A stretch of 61,146 nt of DNA from NCBI GenBank assembly GCA_903911085.1, contig CAIWCC010000210.1, positions 1 to 61,146 of the forward strand, read 5' to 3'. Positions within the stretch are counted from its first letter, which is position 1. Every line of letters begins with the position of its first letter. Under the pieces are notes generated by a model. That model saw only the letters and a program-made list of their open reading frames with translations, was not told where the DNA came from and made no database searches. This stretch comes from an uncultured Bacteroidales bacterium. GTDB lineage: Bacteria > Bacteroidota > Bacteroidia > Bacteroidales > Paludibacteraceae. Positions 27,490 to 36,743 of this stretch are shown one piece after another. The translations under genes were made by a program, and so were the position numbers.

Positions 27490-29022
27490 TCAATTATCCC
27501 GAATGCAACGTACAGAATAACCTTTCCGCTTAGGTTGAGAGCTTAATAAATGGAAATTGGTATCGAATAATAAGCCCATATAATATGCGTTGATATAATC
27601 GTTGGAAGTAGTACTAGTACTCCACCAATTACCACCTTTTTCAAGGTAGAAGAAATTCCCAGTATCGGTGCGATGGCCACTGGGCAAACCACTGAAACCA
27701 CTACTGTTATTTTTGGTTAAATCGTCGCCTACTGCATCTGTGTAGTTAGTCGATGTTGCAAACCAATCCGTTTTAGCAGCCAGCGCTTTAGCTACGTTTG
27801 GTGAAGTACCCAAATGATTAGCAACATAATCTAGTAACTCAGTCCACTCATCATTGGAAGGTACATGCCAGCCTGCGGGAGCTAATTTTCGAGAATCAAC
27901 TACAGCATACCAATTATATAGCTTGCCATATTTTGTATCGTTTTTTAAATTATTTTGATAATTACATTGCGCTCCAGTAGTTGCTGATACCCATTCTCCA
28001 TTCTCAGTAATGTTTGCTATAGTATCTCCGTTGCAATAACGGGTTGTTCTTAGGTTATCTACCATCCAAGTTTGTGTGCCGATAGTAACGGTAGCATAAG
28101 TATTGCCGTCAATATCGGTAACGGTATTTTTAGTAGTAAAAGCAACTTCATCTCCATACACAGTACCTACGCTATTTGTCGCATAAGCTCTTATATAGTA
28201 GGTTGACCCCATTACTAATTTTGTAATAATTGCGTTGTAACTACCTAACCCATTGCCACAAACAATTTTACTGTTAACTATAGATAAATTTGGTGACGCT
28301 CCATAACATATACCCCTTTCGACAACTGGACCGCCACCATCCGAACCTACATAACCTTCGCAAATAGCCGAGTAATCAGTAATAATTGATGGTATTAATG
28401 TATTTACTGTTGGTAAAGCTATTGCAGTTTCATTGTCTATCCACGTCGGCACTCCACCCTTAAGAGTGAGTACTTTACCATCGGAAGATGGTGCTATAAT
28501 AATCCAATTTTTTCCGTTCCAGTATAACATATCTCCATTCTTTGTACCATTAGGAATTGAGGATTCCGAAGTTGTATTACCAGCATTTTTTGCATACATC
28601 GCATACGGCACGCTGAGCAATTGACTTTCGGTATTAATGGTATAATTAGTTCCTCCAGCAGGATCAATCATTATTTTTACATAAAATGAACCTTCGCCCC
28701 AAGGGATTTGCGAAAAACTCAATGCATGATAGGGATATGATGGTGTTCCGCCACCAAGTTCAAGTGTCAAAAGGCCGTTGGCATTGGTGCTTGCCACATG
28801 TTTTTCTTGATAATAAGTCATTGGTAAACTGCCACCTGTGGTTTTCTGTATGGCCAAAAATACACCAATCTGCTTATTCACAATCAATTCGTTACTGGCA
28901 TTGCGCACCACTGCTTGATAACTCATTTTTTCGGGAACTTGCCCAAAAACACTTGTGCTAAACGTTGTAAATACTACTGCTATGACTAGCAATAGACTAA
29001 ATTTGAAGTTTCTTGTTTTCAT
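27490..29022 (-). CDS. secreted modular protein, fibre-like N-domain plus FISUMP (cassette B)
   Basis: A 510-residue exported paralogue of the 458-residue protein at 21.0-22.4 kb. The signal peptide and ~155-residue N-domain differ from that copy at only a few positions. The linker (GDMLYWNGKNWIIIAPS) and fibronectin-type region (AICEGYVGSDGGGPVVERGICYG) are clearly related but diverged. The last ~210 residues are a FISUMP domain (VTIGTQTWMVDNLRTTRYC, YGKLYNWYAVVDS, PAGWHVPSNDEWTELLDY, SGFSGLPSGHR, KGYSVRCIRDN). So two paralogues share their anchor or assembly part and carry different display domains. It lies 23 bp after the small T9SS protein gene. The ligand is unknown. Confidence 0.8.
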   Translation of the reverse strand: MKTRNFKFSLLLVIAVVFTTFSTSVFGQVPEKMSYQAVVRNASNELIVNKQIGVFLAIQKTTGGSLPMTYYQEKHVASTNANGLLTLELGGGTPSYPYHALSFSQIPWGEGSFYVKIMIDPAGGTNYTINTESQLLSVPYAMYAKNAGNTTSESSIPNGTKNGDMLYWNGKNWIIIAPSSDGKVLTLKGGVPTWIDNETAIALPTVNTLIPSIITDYSAICEGYVGSDGGGPVVERGICYGASPNLSIVNSKIVCGNGLGSYNAIITKLVMGSTYYIRAYATNSVGTVYGDEVAFTTKNTVTDIDGNTYATVTIGTQTWMVDNLRTTRYCNGDTIANITENGEWVSATTGAQCNYQNNLKNDTKYGKLYNWYAVVDSRKLAPAGWHVPSNDEWTELLDYVANHLGTSPNVAKALAAKTDWFATSTNYTDAVGDDLTKNNSSGFSGLPSGHRTDTGNFFYLEKGGNWWSTSTTSNDYINAYYMGLLFDTNFHLLSSQPKRKGYSVRCIRDN

Positions 29023-29045
29023 GATTCCTTATTTTTATAGTTTTG

Positions 29046-29600
29046 TTATTTCTTTATAATTTTAAATGTTTTCAGTTCTAAACCTTTGGTGGTTTTTCCG
29101 TTTTTGGGTTTGCTAAAAACTTTCAGAAAGTAGTTTCCCGCCACCAAAGCTTGCATCGAGATAGTTGCTTCCGCACCAGTTATTTGTTTATTTACCAGCA
29201 TTTTGCCCGAAATGTCGATAAGTTGATAATATAAATTATCGAAGTACAATTCACTTAAATCGCCAAGTTTCAATCGCAAATTGTCTGCTACCGGGTTTGG
29301 GTGCGTAGACCAGTTAAGACTTATGCTTTTTGCCTCATCGATACCGGAAATAACTGTGATTTCGAATGGTTGCTGAACGCCTTGTGCCACCGAACCGTTT
29401 GATGCCGTGGTGGTTGTGTAAACGGTTTGACCAATACTGTAACTTACTGATCCTTGCGTTCCTGTAGAGTTACCACCAGCAGTAGTTACTGTGGTTTGTG
29501 CGTTGCTAACAGCAAAGCTAATAGACGAAATGATAAAAATAGCTATTCTTAATTTGCTGACTTTGAATACATAAAGTCGATGTTTGTAGTTTTGTAACAT
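29046..29600 (-). CDS. small T9SS-tailed surface protein (cassette B)
   Basis: A 184-residue paralogue of the protein at 22433-22987, same length and nearly the same sequence throughout: signal peptide, TTAGGNSTGTQGSVSYSIGQ segment, QGVQQPFEITVISGIDEAKS, and T9SS tail (HPNPVADNLRL ... QLIDISGKMLV). Conservation of the whole protein, compared with swapped C-terminal domains in the next gene, suggests it is the constant subunit of the cassette. It begins only 13 bp after the stop of the stand-alone LytTR gene, so that regulator and this surface cassette are probably co-transcribed. Confidence 0.8.
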   Translation of the reverse strand: MLQNYKHRLYVFKVSKLRIAIFIISSISFAVSNAQTTVTTAGGNSTGTQGSVSYSIGQTVYTTTTASNGSVAQGVQQPFEITVISGIDEAKSISLNWSTHPNPVADNLRLKLGDLSELYFDNLYYQLIDISGKMLVNKQITGAEATISMQALVAGNYFLKVFSKPKNGKTTKGLELKTFKIIKK

Positions 29601-29613
29601 GGCGTTTGTTTTT

Positions 29614-29994
29614 TTAGGTTGATAATATGTTTTGATTTAAAGAATTAAGATAATTCAGCAGATTCTTCTTGTATTTTTGGTTTACGGATATAATTTGCTG
29701 ATTCTCAATCTCCACTTCCATTGTTGATATTTTAAAAGCACTTATTTTGTCAGGATTTATTGCAAAGTTTTTATGAATTTGAATAAAACCGACTTTCAAT
29801 ATAAACTCTTGATATTCATCGTTTAAGTATTGTATCATGTATTTTTTAGTTTTTGTGTACAATACAAATTTATTGATTTCCAGTATTTCCACTATGTAAA
29901 TTTCGTCGCTATTGGCAGTAACAATGGCTTCGTCAGTTTCCAAAAGTAGTTTACACGTTTTAGCATTGATATTGATAATTTGTTTAATGTTCAT
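29614..29994 (-). CDS. stand-alone LytTR DNA-binding protein
   Basis: A 126-residue protein with a LytTR-type domain and no receiver. The pattern ...FIQIHKNFAINPDKISAFKIS... followed by MEVEIENQQIISVNQKYKKNLLNYL is the LytTR core: His near the start of the domain, Asn-Pro-Asp-Lys, then the recognition strand region and basic helix. The first ~45 residues form strands that may dimerise. It sits 107 bp after a LytTR response regulator gene and 13 bp before cassette B, so it may regulate that cassette or itself. Stand-alone LytTR proteins can act as repressors or activators; the target here is inferred only from position. Confidence 0.75.
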   Translation of the reverse strand: MNIKQIININAKTCKLLLETDEAIVTANSDEIYIVEILEINKFVLYTKTKKYMIQYLNDEYQEFILKVGFIQIHKNFAINPDKISAFKISTMEVEIENQQIISVNQKYKKNLLNYLNSLNQNILST

Positions 29995-30101
29995 CTTTCA
30001 AATTGGGAGTTAAGTGTAGTACAAATTTACAGCACTTAATCTTCAATTTATTTATACTTATATATTTGTTGGAGAAATGTATATTTTCGTTGATATTTTC
30101 T

Positions 30102-30845
30102 TTATATCTGTTCCAACATGACCATGACTTTTTCACGAAAACGAGTAGCTACTGGCACACGAGTCTGGTCGGAAAGTCCAAGTGCACCACCATCCGCTTT
30201 GTGAAAACAGACTATGTGCTTCGTATTGACAAGGTGTGATTGATGGCAACGAATAAAGTGATTATTTTGAAATAATGTATCGTATTCTTTCAAATTTTTG
30301 GATACAACTATTGTTTTTTTATTGCTAAAAAAGAATGAAGTATAAGCTCCATCGGCCTCGAGACGAATAATATCATCGAGCTGAATAACGTGAATGGAAT
30401 CGGCAGTGCGCAACACAATTTTTGATGGTTGATGCTGATTTTGGATATTTTGAAATAGAGCCGAATAACGGAGTTGAAGGTCGTTTTGCTCTGTTTTTTT
30501 GATGGCTTTTCTGATTGCATCAGAAAATTCCCCTGATGTATAAGGCTTTAATAGAAAGTCGAGTGCGCTAAATTTTATGGCTTGCAGCGCATATTGCTCG
30601 TAGGCGGTAATAAAAATGATATTGAAATTGATTTGCGGAAACCGTTTCAGAAGGTCAAAAGCAGTTCCATCGGGCAAATCCACATCGAGCAACACCACAT
30701 CGGGTTGATGCACCAGAATGGCTTCGAATGCGGTTTCTACACTCTCGGCTTCGGCACAAAGCGTTATTTCAGGAAAGAACTCGGCTAGCAGTCGCTTACT
30801 TTGCTCACGGGGCGACAGTTCGTCGTCAACGATTAAAAGTTTCAT
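30102..30845 (-). CDS. LytTR-family response regulator
   Basis: A 247-residue two-component regulator. The receiver domain has the acidic pair in LIVDDE, phospho-acceptor D54 in VLLDVDLPDGT, the switch Thr in FITAYEQYAL and Lys in LLKPY. The C-terminal half is a LytTR DNA-binding domain (IIRLEADGAYTSFFF, FIRCHQSHLVNTKHIVCFHK). I use the ATG at 30845 because the receiver starts immediately (MKLLIVDDE); the upstream extension MGARRLLF is not family-like. It is transcribed 58 bp behind the histidine kinase gene. Together they form a LytS/LytR-type system, probably sensing an envelope signal. Target genes may include the adjoining secreted proteins. Confidence 0.92.
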   Translation of the reverse strand: MKLLIVDDELSPREQSKRLLAEFFPEITLCAEAESVETAFEAILVHQPDVVLLDVDLPDGTAFDLLKRFPQINFNIIFITAYEQYALQAIKFSALDFLLKPYTSGEFSDAIRKAIKKTEQNDLQLRYSALFQNIQNQHQPSKIVLRTADSIHVIQLDDIIRLEADGAYTSFFFSNKKTIVVSKNLKEYDTLFQNNHFIRCHQSHLVNTKHIVCFHKADGGALGLSDQTRVPVATRFREKVMVMLEQI

Positions 30846-30903
30846 AAATAGAAGCCTTCTTGCCCCCAAAAGGGGATGTAAGAGTCATTACTTTGATTAA
30901 TTT

Positions 30904-32826
30904 TTATTCTTCATATCTTTTAAATGGCACTTCAATATAAACCAAAGTTCCTTTTCCAGTTTGAGGATTGGGACTTGAAATCTCTAATTTCTCGGTGTTA
31001 TTTCCTGTAATATTGAGCCGCTCGCGTGTAATGTCGAGAGCAAAAGATTTATGTTTTATATTGTTTGAAGTTGATGAAAAACCTTTTCCATTATCTGAGA
31101 TTTGCAAGGTAAGTTTCTTATTTTTTGAGCTAAAAATGATATTTATTTGCCCATCATTAATGCCTCTAACTCCATGTTCAATAGCATTTTCAATAAACGG
31201 TTGAGCTATCATTGGTGGAATTTCATAAGATTCAGGGTTTATGTTATCAGCAACTTCTATTGTATATTCAAATGATTTATCGAAACGTAACTGTTGCATT
31301 GCCAAATAGTTGTGCAGAAATTCCAATTCGGTTTCGAGCGAAACAAATTCTACAGCCGAATTTTCGAGAATCTGCCGCATTAACCTCGAATACTGAGCCA
31401 AATAATCAGATGCTTCATGTCCTTTATTGGTCTGAATATATTGATTGATAGCATTTAATGTATTGAACATGAAATGCGGATTCATTTGCGACCGCAATAA
31501 TTTCTGCTTTAATTCTGCTTGCTGTTTATCAAATTTAAGCTGTTTGCGACGATACAACACAAAAGCCAACAAACCAATTAAAAATACGACAATCACAATT
31601 GAAACTATCAGAATTTGAGCACGTTGGAGTTGTAAATTATTCAATTTGTTTTCACTGTCCAGCCGTGCAATTTCCTTTTCTTTTTCGGAAGTTTGATATT
31701 TTAATTCTAAATCCTGCACTGACTTCTGTACTTCTGTATTTCTGATAGAATCAAGTCCTTCGCGATAATTCTGTGTATGGAAATAAGCATTTTTCCAATC
31801 GCCCAACTTTGCATTTATTTTTGCTAAAATCCTGTGTGCATCAGCCTCTTGCTCTGGATATGTTTTCTTTTCAAGGGCAATTTTGAGTGCGTCCAAAGCA
31901 TACTTTTTGGCTTCGGCAGCACGGTTCATATCCAACAATATGCTACTGGCATGTATATTATCGGTTATTATGGCATAAGACCGTTCCGATTCTTTGGCAA
32001 TTGCCAATGCTTCGAGGACATTTTTCAATGCTTCCTCGTATCTTTTGTCCGATTGTAGCAGCAAACTTCGGTTGGAGAGTGCGGTTGCCATCCCGTTATC
32101 ATACTCATTGGCTTTGGACAAAACATACATCGAATCGTACCATTGATAGGCTTCATTGTTGTTTTTCAAATCTTCGGCAATTCCACCTAAATCATTGAAA
32201 ATGGCAGCTTTGGTGGGTACGCTTGCATTGTCGCTTTGGAGTGTTATGGCATAAGCTTTATCCACATAATACTTCCATTTTTTCAGGTCGGTTTCTTTAA
32301 ATAACTGACCAACATGCTGATAATAATATGCCAAATTCTTTATTTCGCCCGAAGCTTCTTTGTTTTTCAATGCTTTGAGTTCGTAAGCAATAGCAGTTTT
32401 ATAATTGCCCATGCTTTCGTACTCAGTGCCAATGTTCATCAACGCCATTGCCACTTTATCCAAGTTTTTTGTTGTGGCAAATGCTTTTAGCGCCTTGTGA
32501 TAATGTGAAAGTGCAGCAACTCTGTTGCCGTTTACACTAGCAATGTTTCCTAAAAGATTGTTAATTATACCAATGTCGTTTTGCAAATTTGCTTTTTGAG
32601 CTAATAATAGGCCTTTTGCAAAAGCTTGTTGACATTTTTCTGTCTCATTCAGTTCGTCAAGGTAGTTGCCTAAATACTTATAGCTCTTTACAATAGCTGC
32701 GGTGTCTTTTGTTTTTAATGCCCGAAAGTTAGCTTTATACAGACTTTGCAACGAATCATCGGCACAAAGCGTAATTGCATAAAACAAAAATATGTATAGC
32801 AATATTGATTTGTGATATTTGACCAT
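30904..32826 (-). CDS. TPR-sensor histidine kinase, LytS type
   Basis: A 640-residue membrane kinase. Signal peptide (LLYIFLFYAITLCA), then tetratricopeptide-like repeats over residues ~30-350 (NNLLGNIASVNGNRVAALSHYHKAL, ALMNIGTEYESMGNYKTAIAYELKAL are typical units). A coiled coil follows, then a transmembrane helix (QILIVSIVIVVFLIGLLAFVLY), and a His_kinase domain with QMNPHFMFNTLNAI (His451) and a HATPase domain (ENAIEHGV, ISDNGKGF). The periplasmic TPR domain is the sensor, with unknown ligand. It is the first gene of the kinase-regulator operon; a -7 element lies about 30 bp upstream. Confidence 0.92.
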   Translation of the reverse strand: MVKYHKSILLYIFLFYAITLCADDSLQSLYKANFRALKTKDTAAIVKSYKYLGNYLDELNETEKCQQAFAKGLLLAQKANLQNDIGIINNLLGNIASVNGNRVAALSHYHKALKAFATTKNLDKVAMALMNIGTEYESMGNYKTAIAYELKALKNKEASGEIKNLAYYYQHVGQLFKETDLKKWKYYVDKAYAITLQSDNASVPTKAAIFNDLGGIAEDLKNNNEAYQWYDSMYVLSKANEYDNGMATALSNRSLLLQSDKRYEEALKNVLEALAIAKESERSYAIITDNIHASSILLDMNRAAEAKKYALDALKIALEKKTYPEQEADAHRILAKINAKLGDWKNAYFHTQNYREGLDSIRNTEVQKSVQDLELKYQTSEKEKEIARLDSENKLNNLQLQRAQILIVSIVIVVFLIGLLAFVLYRRKQLKFDKQQAELKQKLLRSQMNPHFMFNTLNAINQYIQTNKGHEASDYLAQYSRLMRQILENSAVEFVSLETELEFLHNYLAMQQLRFDKSFEYTIEVADNINPESYEIPPMIAQPFIENAIEHGVRGINDGQINIIFSSKNKKLTLQISDNGKGFSSTSNNIKHKSFALDITRERLNITGNNTEKLEISSPNPQTGKGTLVYIEVPFKRYEE

Positions 32827-32852
32827 GTATTAAACTTTATTATTATAAAGTG

Positions 32853-32860
32853 CAAATATA
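32853..32860 (-). promoter_or_regulatory. possible -7 element for the histidine kinase gene
   Basis: TATATTTG on the minus strand, 27 bp before the start codon. It matches TAnnTTTG but has no clear -33 TTG. The rest of the 376-bp gap (32827-33202) is AT-rich, with only the terminator at 33137-33161 recognised. Confidence 0.35.
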
Positions 32861-33136
32861 TAAAAAAAAAGTCACATTTAATTATTTAAATATTTTTTGA
32901 TTGATTATGTTGTTATTTGTCAAATGTTTAATAATGTGTAGTATGGTTTGAGTTTACCATAATATGATAATGCATCAATTTGAAATTATAATTTTGAAGT
33001 TGACGTATATTAACAGAAAAAATCTATCAACGATTCAAAATATTTTTTGAGACTATTTCTGAGCATTTCAAATTAAATTTATAATATCTGACATTTATTT
33101 GATTTCAAGAAAAGCATATTTTTTTTATAAAAAAAA

Positions 33137-33161
33137 CAACCTGCCAAAAATTGACAGGTTG
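33137..33161 (-). terminator. terminator after the peptidase operon
   Basis: CAACCTG and CAGGTTG form the stem, with three further pairs (CAA/TTG) inside. On the minus strand it is followed by eight T in a run interrupted late, a classical intrinsic terminator. It lies 41 bp after the FMN-binding protein stop. Confidence 0.75.
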
Positions 33162-33202
33162 AATTGTGTTTAAAATGCATAATAACAGGCAAATATATTT
33201 AT

Positions 33203-33739
33203 TTAGTTTGTACTTTTGGGTAGCTTTTTTGATCCTTTTTTCAATAGAAAATCCACATTTTTACTTACTGCTATTGCTGTTAGAGTTGCACCAGTGTAAC
33301 CATCAGGTTTTATACCAATCGCCTCTTTGAGTGTTTTGCCAACCCATAGGTTAAAAAAACCTTTCTTGTCGAGTCTTCGCACATAACTTAATGTTTCCCA
33401 ATTGGATAATATTGCCACTTTTTTTATTAGCCAACTTTTGTCGGTAATAATCATTACAGGTGTAGTGTTGTTATAACCCTTTACATCAAGACAATAAGGC
33501 ATGCTTGACATTGCAAAACCTATACATGAATTATCTGCCTTTAATATGCTATACCAATAATCATTTACTTTCTCAACTTTTACGGCGTCGGGAAAAACGC
33601 TTACAACTACATCCTTGTTCGAAACTTCTCTAAAAACAGGTGGTCTTCTTTTTTCTTTGGCCTCCCTTTCTTCACTTTCTTGTCCACAAACAGCAATGGA
33701 AATAAACACCAATGCAATTAAAATACTTTTAAACTTCAT
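33203..33739 (-). CDS. exported FMN-binding domain protein
   Basis: A 178-residue exported protein with a signal peptide (SILIALVFISIAVCG), a charged linker and an FMN_bind-type domain. The hallmark GYTGATLTAIAV near the end contains the Thr to which FMN can be covalently joined in the NqrC/RnfG family. This needs an ApbE flavin transferase, which is not in the window. The middle (GFAMSSMPYCLDVKGYNNTTPVMIITDKSW... VAILSNWETLSYVRRLDKKGFFNLWVGKT) follows the usual electron-carrier fold. It likely shuttles electrons in the periplasm. It is the last gene of the unit, 26 bp after the M16 peptidase. Confidence 0.75.
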   Translation of the reverse strand: MKFKSILIALVFISIAVCGQESEEREAKEKRRPPVFREVSNKDVVVSVFPDAVKVEKVNDYWYSILKADNSCIGFAMSSMPYCLDVKGYNNTTPVMIITDKSWLIKKVAILSNWETLSYVRRLDKKGFFNLWVGKTLKEAIGIKPDGYTGATLTAIAVSKNVDFLLKKGSKKLPKSTN

Positions 33740-33765
33740 TTTTTTAATTCTTGTTTTTTTATTTG

Positions 33766-36570
33766 TTACTTTTTATTTTCTGGATATAGCTCGAAACGAC
33801 AATAGTTTGCGCCGAATATTTTCTTGGCAAATTGTTGCAAATCTTTTGACGAGAGTTGATTTATTTGTTCTGCTTCATCTTTGCCTTCACTCGTTTTAAC
33901 TCCATTTATTAAATTTACTGTCAGTTCATTAATCCAATAAGCATTAGTTTTCAAGTTCATTTCAAGTTCATTCTTTTGTGCCAATTTTACTTTGTTCAAA
34001 TCTTTTTCTTCAACTCCGTTATTTTTCACCTTTTCAATTTCGTCTAAAGCTGCTGCTATAAGCGTTTCAACGTTTTCGGGAGCACACTGAAAAGTTATTT
34101 GTTCAACATAATTTTCATAAGGAAAATGAACAAATCTACCACCTGAACGAACGCCATAAACACCACTTTTCTTCTCACGTAAATTTTCCATAAACTTGAT
34201 TGTCAACACATCATTCAGCGATTTGAGGAGATATTCATCTTTAGAAGTAAACTTTATGGAATTGGTGAAAGTTAGATTTACGCTGCTTTTTTGGTCGGTT
34301 CCTTTATAAATCACTTTTTCAACTTTCCCTTTTGGAGGTCGAATGCCTAAATCCTTGCATTTCTCACGTGCCGAAGTGGCAGGCAAACTGGCAATGTAAG
34401 TTTCGATAAGTGGCTTAATTTTAGCAATATCGAATGAACCAACCAAAACGAAATTGAAATCACCCGCATTAGCAAATCTTTCGTGAAAAATGTCGAGCGA
34501 GCGTTTTATGTTTACCTTATCCAAATCGGCGGGTGTGGGAAAACCTCCACCACGAGGGTGATTATTTGATAAAGTGCGTGATACTTGGTCTTCAAAATAC
34601 TTTTGCGGATTGAGTTGCAATGTTGATAAACTCGATTTTGTTTTGGTAATAAATGTTTTAAATGCGCTACTATCAATTCTGGCTTGTGTAAAATATAGAT
34701 TCGTTAGTTGAAGAAATGTTTCTAAATCCTTCGGATTGGTTTTTCCGCTAAGTCCTTCGCTTGTAGCATTTAGGAAAGGCGAAACTGAAACTTCTCTGCC
34801 AACAAATGCTTTCGACTTATCACTTTTCGACAAATTAGCAATACCACTTTCGGTTACCAAAGTTGATGCATATAATGCTGAATAAAAATCGGAATCGGCA
34901 CACAAACTATGCCCACCTTTGCTGTAAGCTATCAAATTTATTTCCTCATTTTTGAAATCAGTGGGTTTTAATAGCACTTTAGCACCATTCGACAAAGTCA
35001 AAGTTGTAAGGTTCAACGAAGCATCTTTTTCTTCTTTAACAATGGTTCCAGCAGTAGGTTTTTGTCCTGCCCATTCAAAAGCAACAGTTTTGTCAGCAAT
35101 AGCAACTAATTCTGTTTTTGGCACTTGATTTACTATAGCAAACAATGCGGCTTCGGTTGGCATTTGCACGCCTTCTTTTTCGGGTCCTGTAACAACAATT
35201 ACTCTATTTGAATCAGTTAGAAATTCATTGTCAAAATCATTCAACTCCTGTAAACTAATTGATGGTATTTGATTTTGGGCAAATTCATATTCGAAAGGAA
35301 CACCCGGAATTGGTTCTTTGGCTAAGAAATTTCGCACCAACTCAGAAGCATATCCGTCCGATTCTGATTTCTCTCGTCCTTTGTAAATGCGCTCATATTT
35401 CATCAAAGTGCCCTTTTTTGCACGTTCCAATTCTGAGGCTGTGAATCCAAATCTTTTTACTCGTTCCACTTCTTCCAAAATGGCTTTTAAACCCTTTTCA
35501 ACTCCATCCTGACTTACTCGTGCCGATACGCCAAATGCATCTTTGTTGCGTGCAATGGTTTGATAGGTGGATTTTGCCGAAATATATGGTGGATTTGCAC
35601 TGCGCCCCAACTCTCCAAAACGTTCATTTAGTATTAAATGGTAAATTTGCTCAATAAGAAAACCGCGATAATCAGCCAATGTAGTTTCATCTTTATGGCT
35701 AGTTTTTGAATAAAACATTATCTGTGTTTGTGTGGCTTCCTTGTCTGTACTAATTGAAAATAAGGTAGATGCATGATTCGGCACATCAAAAATTGGACGC
35801 GGACGTTCAGTAGTTCGGGTAGGAATGGCATTGAAATGATCCTTAATTTTTTGCTCGTATTTGTCTACATCAATATCGCCAACAACAATAACTGCCATCA
35901 AATCAGGGCGATACCAATCTTTATAAAAACGGCGTAAAGTTTCGGGTTTGAAATTATCTATAACTTCCTTTTTTCCAATTGGCAAACGTTGTGCATATTG
36001 CGAATTGTGGAATATAACCGGATAATATTTATCTTGTAATCGTTGGTTGGCACCTCGTCCAATCCGCCATTCTTCGGTAATCACACCGCGTTCTTTTTCT
36101 ATTTCTTTGTCATCGAAAGTAATGTTATGCGCCCAGTCTTCGAGCACCAAAAACGCTTTATCCACAACAGTATCTTTGTCTGTTGGCACTAAAAGGCGAT
36201 AAACAGTTTCGTTAAAACTGGTGTAAGCGTTCAAGTCTTTTCCAAATTTTATTCCTACCGATTGCAAATAACTAATCAATTCATTTTTATCGAAATGCTT
36301 TGTTCCATTAAAAGCCATGTGCTCAACAAAATGTGCCAAACCTCGTTGGTCATCATCTTCCAAAATTGAGCCTGCATTTATTGCTAAACGCATTTCTACA
36401 CGGTCTTTGGGCAAATTGTTTTTGCGAATATAATAAGTTAAACCATTTGGTAAAACTCCTACTTTAATGCTTTTGTCGGCACCAAGTTTATCGTTTAGGT
36501 TATATTGTTGAGCAACACCAGAAAATAAAATGCCAAAGCTAAATACTATTATGAATTTGATTGATTTCAT
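33766..36570 (-). CDS. M16-family zinc metallopeptidase (pitrilysin-like)
   Basis: A 934-residue exported zinc protease. A signal peptide (FIIVFSFGILFSGVA) is followed by the inverted zinc motif HFVEH (H80, E83, H84) and the downstream third ligand region (EKERGVITEEWRIG). A second, inactive M16 domain occupies the C-terminal half (NLTFTNSIKFTSKDEYLL, LREKKSGVYGVRSGGRF). Two-domain M16 proteins of ~930 residues are common in Bacteroidota, where they degrade short peptides in the periplasm. A terminator-like hairpin lies between it and the upstream OB-fold gene, so it may form its own unit with the FMN-binding gene or be reached by read-through from the TonB operon. Confidence 0.9.
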   Translation of the reverse strand: MKSIKFIIVFSFGILFSGVAQQYNLNDKLGADKSIKVGVLPNGLTYYIRKNNLPKDRVEMRLAINAGSILEDDDQRGLAHFVEHMAFNGTKHFDKNELISYLQSVGIKFGKDLNAYTSFNETVYRLLVPTDKDTVVDKAFLVLEDWAHNITFDDKEIEKERGVITEEWRIGRGANQRLQDKYYPVIFHNSQYAQRLPIGKKEVIDNFKPETLRRFYKDWYRPDLMAVIVVGDIDVDKYEQKIKDHFNAIPTRTTERPRPIFDVPNHASTLFSISTDKEATQTQIMFYSKTSHKDETTLADYRGFLIEQIYHLILNERFGELGRSANPPYISAKSTYQTIARNKDAFGVSARVSQDGVEKGLKAILEEVERVKRFGFTASELERAKKGTLMKYERIYKGREKSESDGYASELVRNFLAKEPIPGVPFEYEFAQNQIPSISLQELNDFDNEFLTDSNRVIVVTGPEKEGVQMPTEAALFAIVNQVPKTELVAIADKTVAFEWAGQKPTAGTIVKEEKDASLNLTTLTLSNGAKVLLKPTDFKNEEINLIAYSKGGHSLCADSDFYSALYASTLVTESGIANLSKSDKSKAFVGREVSVSPFLNATSEGLSGKTNPKDLETFLQLTNLYFTQARIDSSAFKTFITKTKSSLSTLQLNPQKYFEDQVSRTLSNNHPRGGGFPTPADLDKVNIKRSLDIFHERFANAGDFNFVLVGSFDIAKIKPLIETYIASLPATSAREKCKDLGIRPPKGKVEKVIYKGTDQKSSVNLTFTNSIKFTSKDEYLLKSLNDVLTIKFMENLREKKSGVYGVRSGGRFVHFPYENYVEQITFQCAPENVETLIAAALDEIEKVKNNGVEEKDLNKVKLAQKNELEMNLKTNAYWINELTVNLINGVKTSEGKDEAEQINQLSSKDLQQFAKKIFGANYCRFELYPENKK

Positions 36571-36689
36571 ATTGTTATTTTTTTGAAATGATTAGTATTT
36601 CAAATGACTTACTGGAAAAATTCTGCGCCCTTACAAAAACGAAAAAAATGCCAATAAATTATATTTTTAATTTTGTGTACAGTCAAAAT

Positions 36690-36721
36690 TCCCTCATTCC
36701 GACATTTGTCGAAATGAGGGA
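36690..36721 (-). terminator. internal terminator between the OB-fold and M16 genes
   Basis: TCCCTCATT-C-CGACA and TGTCG-A-AATGAGGGA form a long stem (14 pairs, one mismatch) with a TT loop. On the minus strand AATTTTG follows. It lies 22 bp after the OB-fold gene stop and suggests partial or full termination within the gene run. Confidence 0.7.
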
Positions 36722-36743
36722 GTAAAAAAAGCTATTTCACAGT

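Noticed and set aside
30870-30890. C-run/G-run near 30870 as a terminator between kinase and regulator
   Set aside because: The stem is only about four base pairs with no T run; spacing and family logic favour one kinase-regulator operon.
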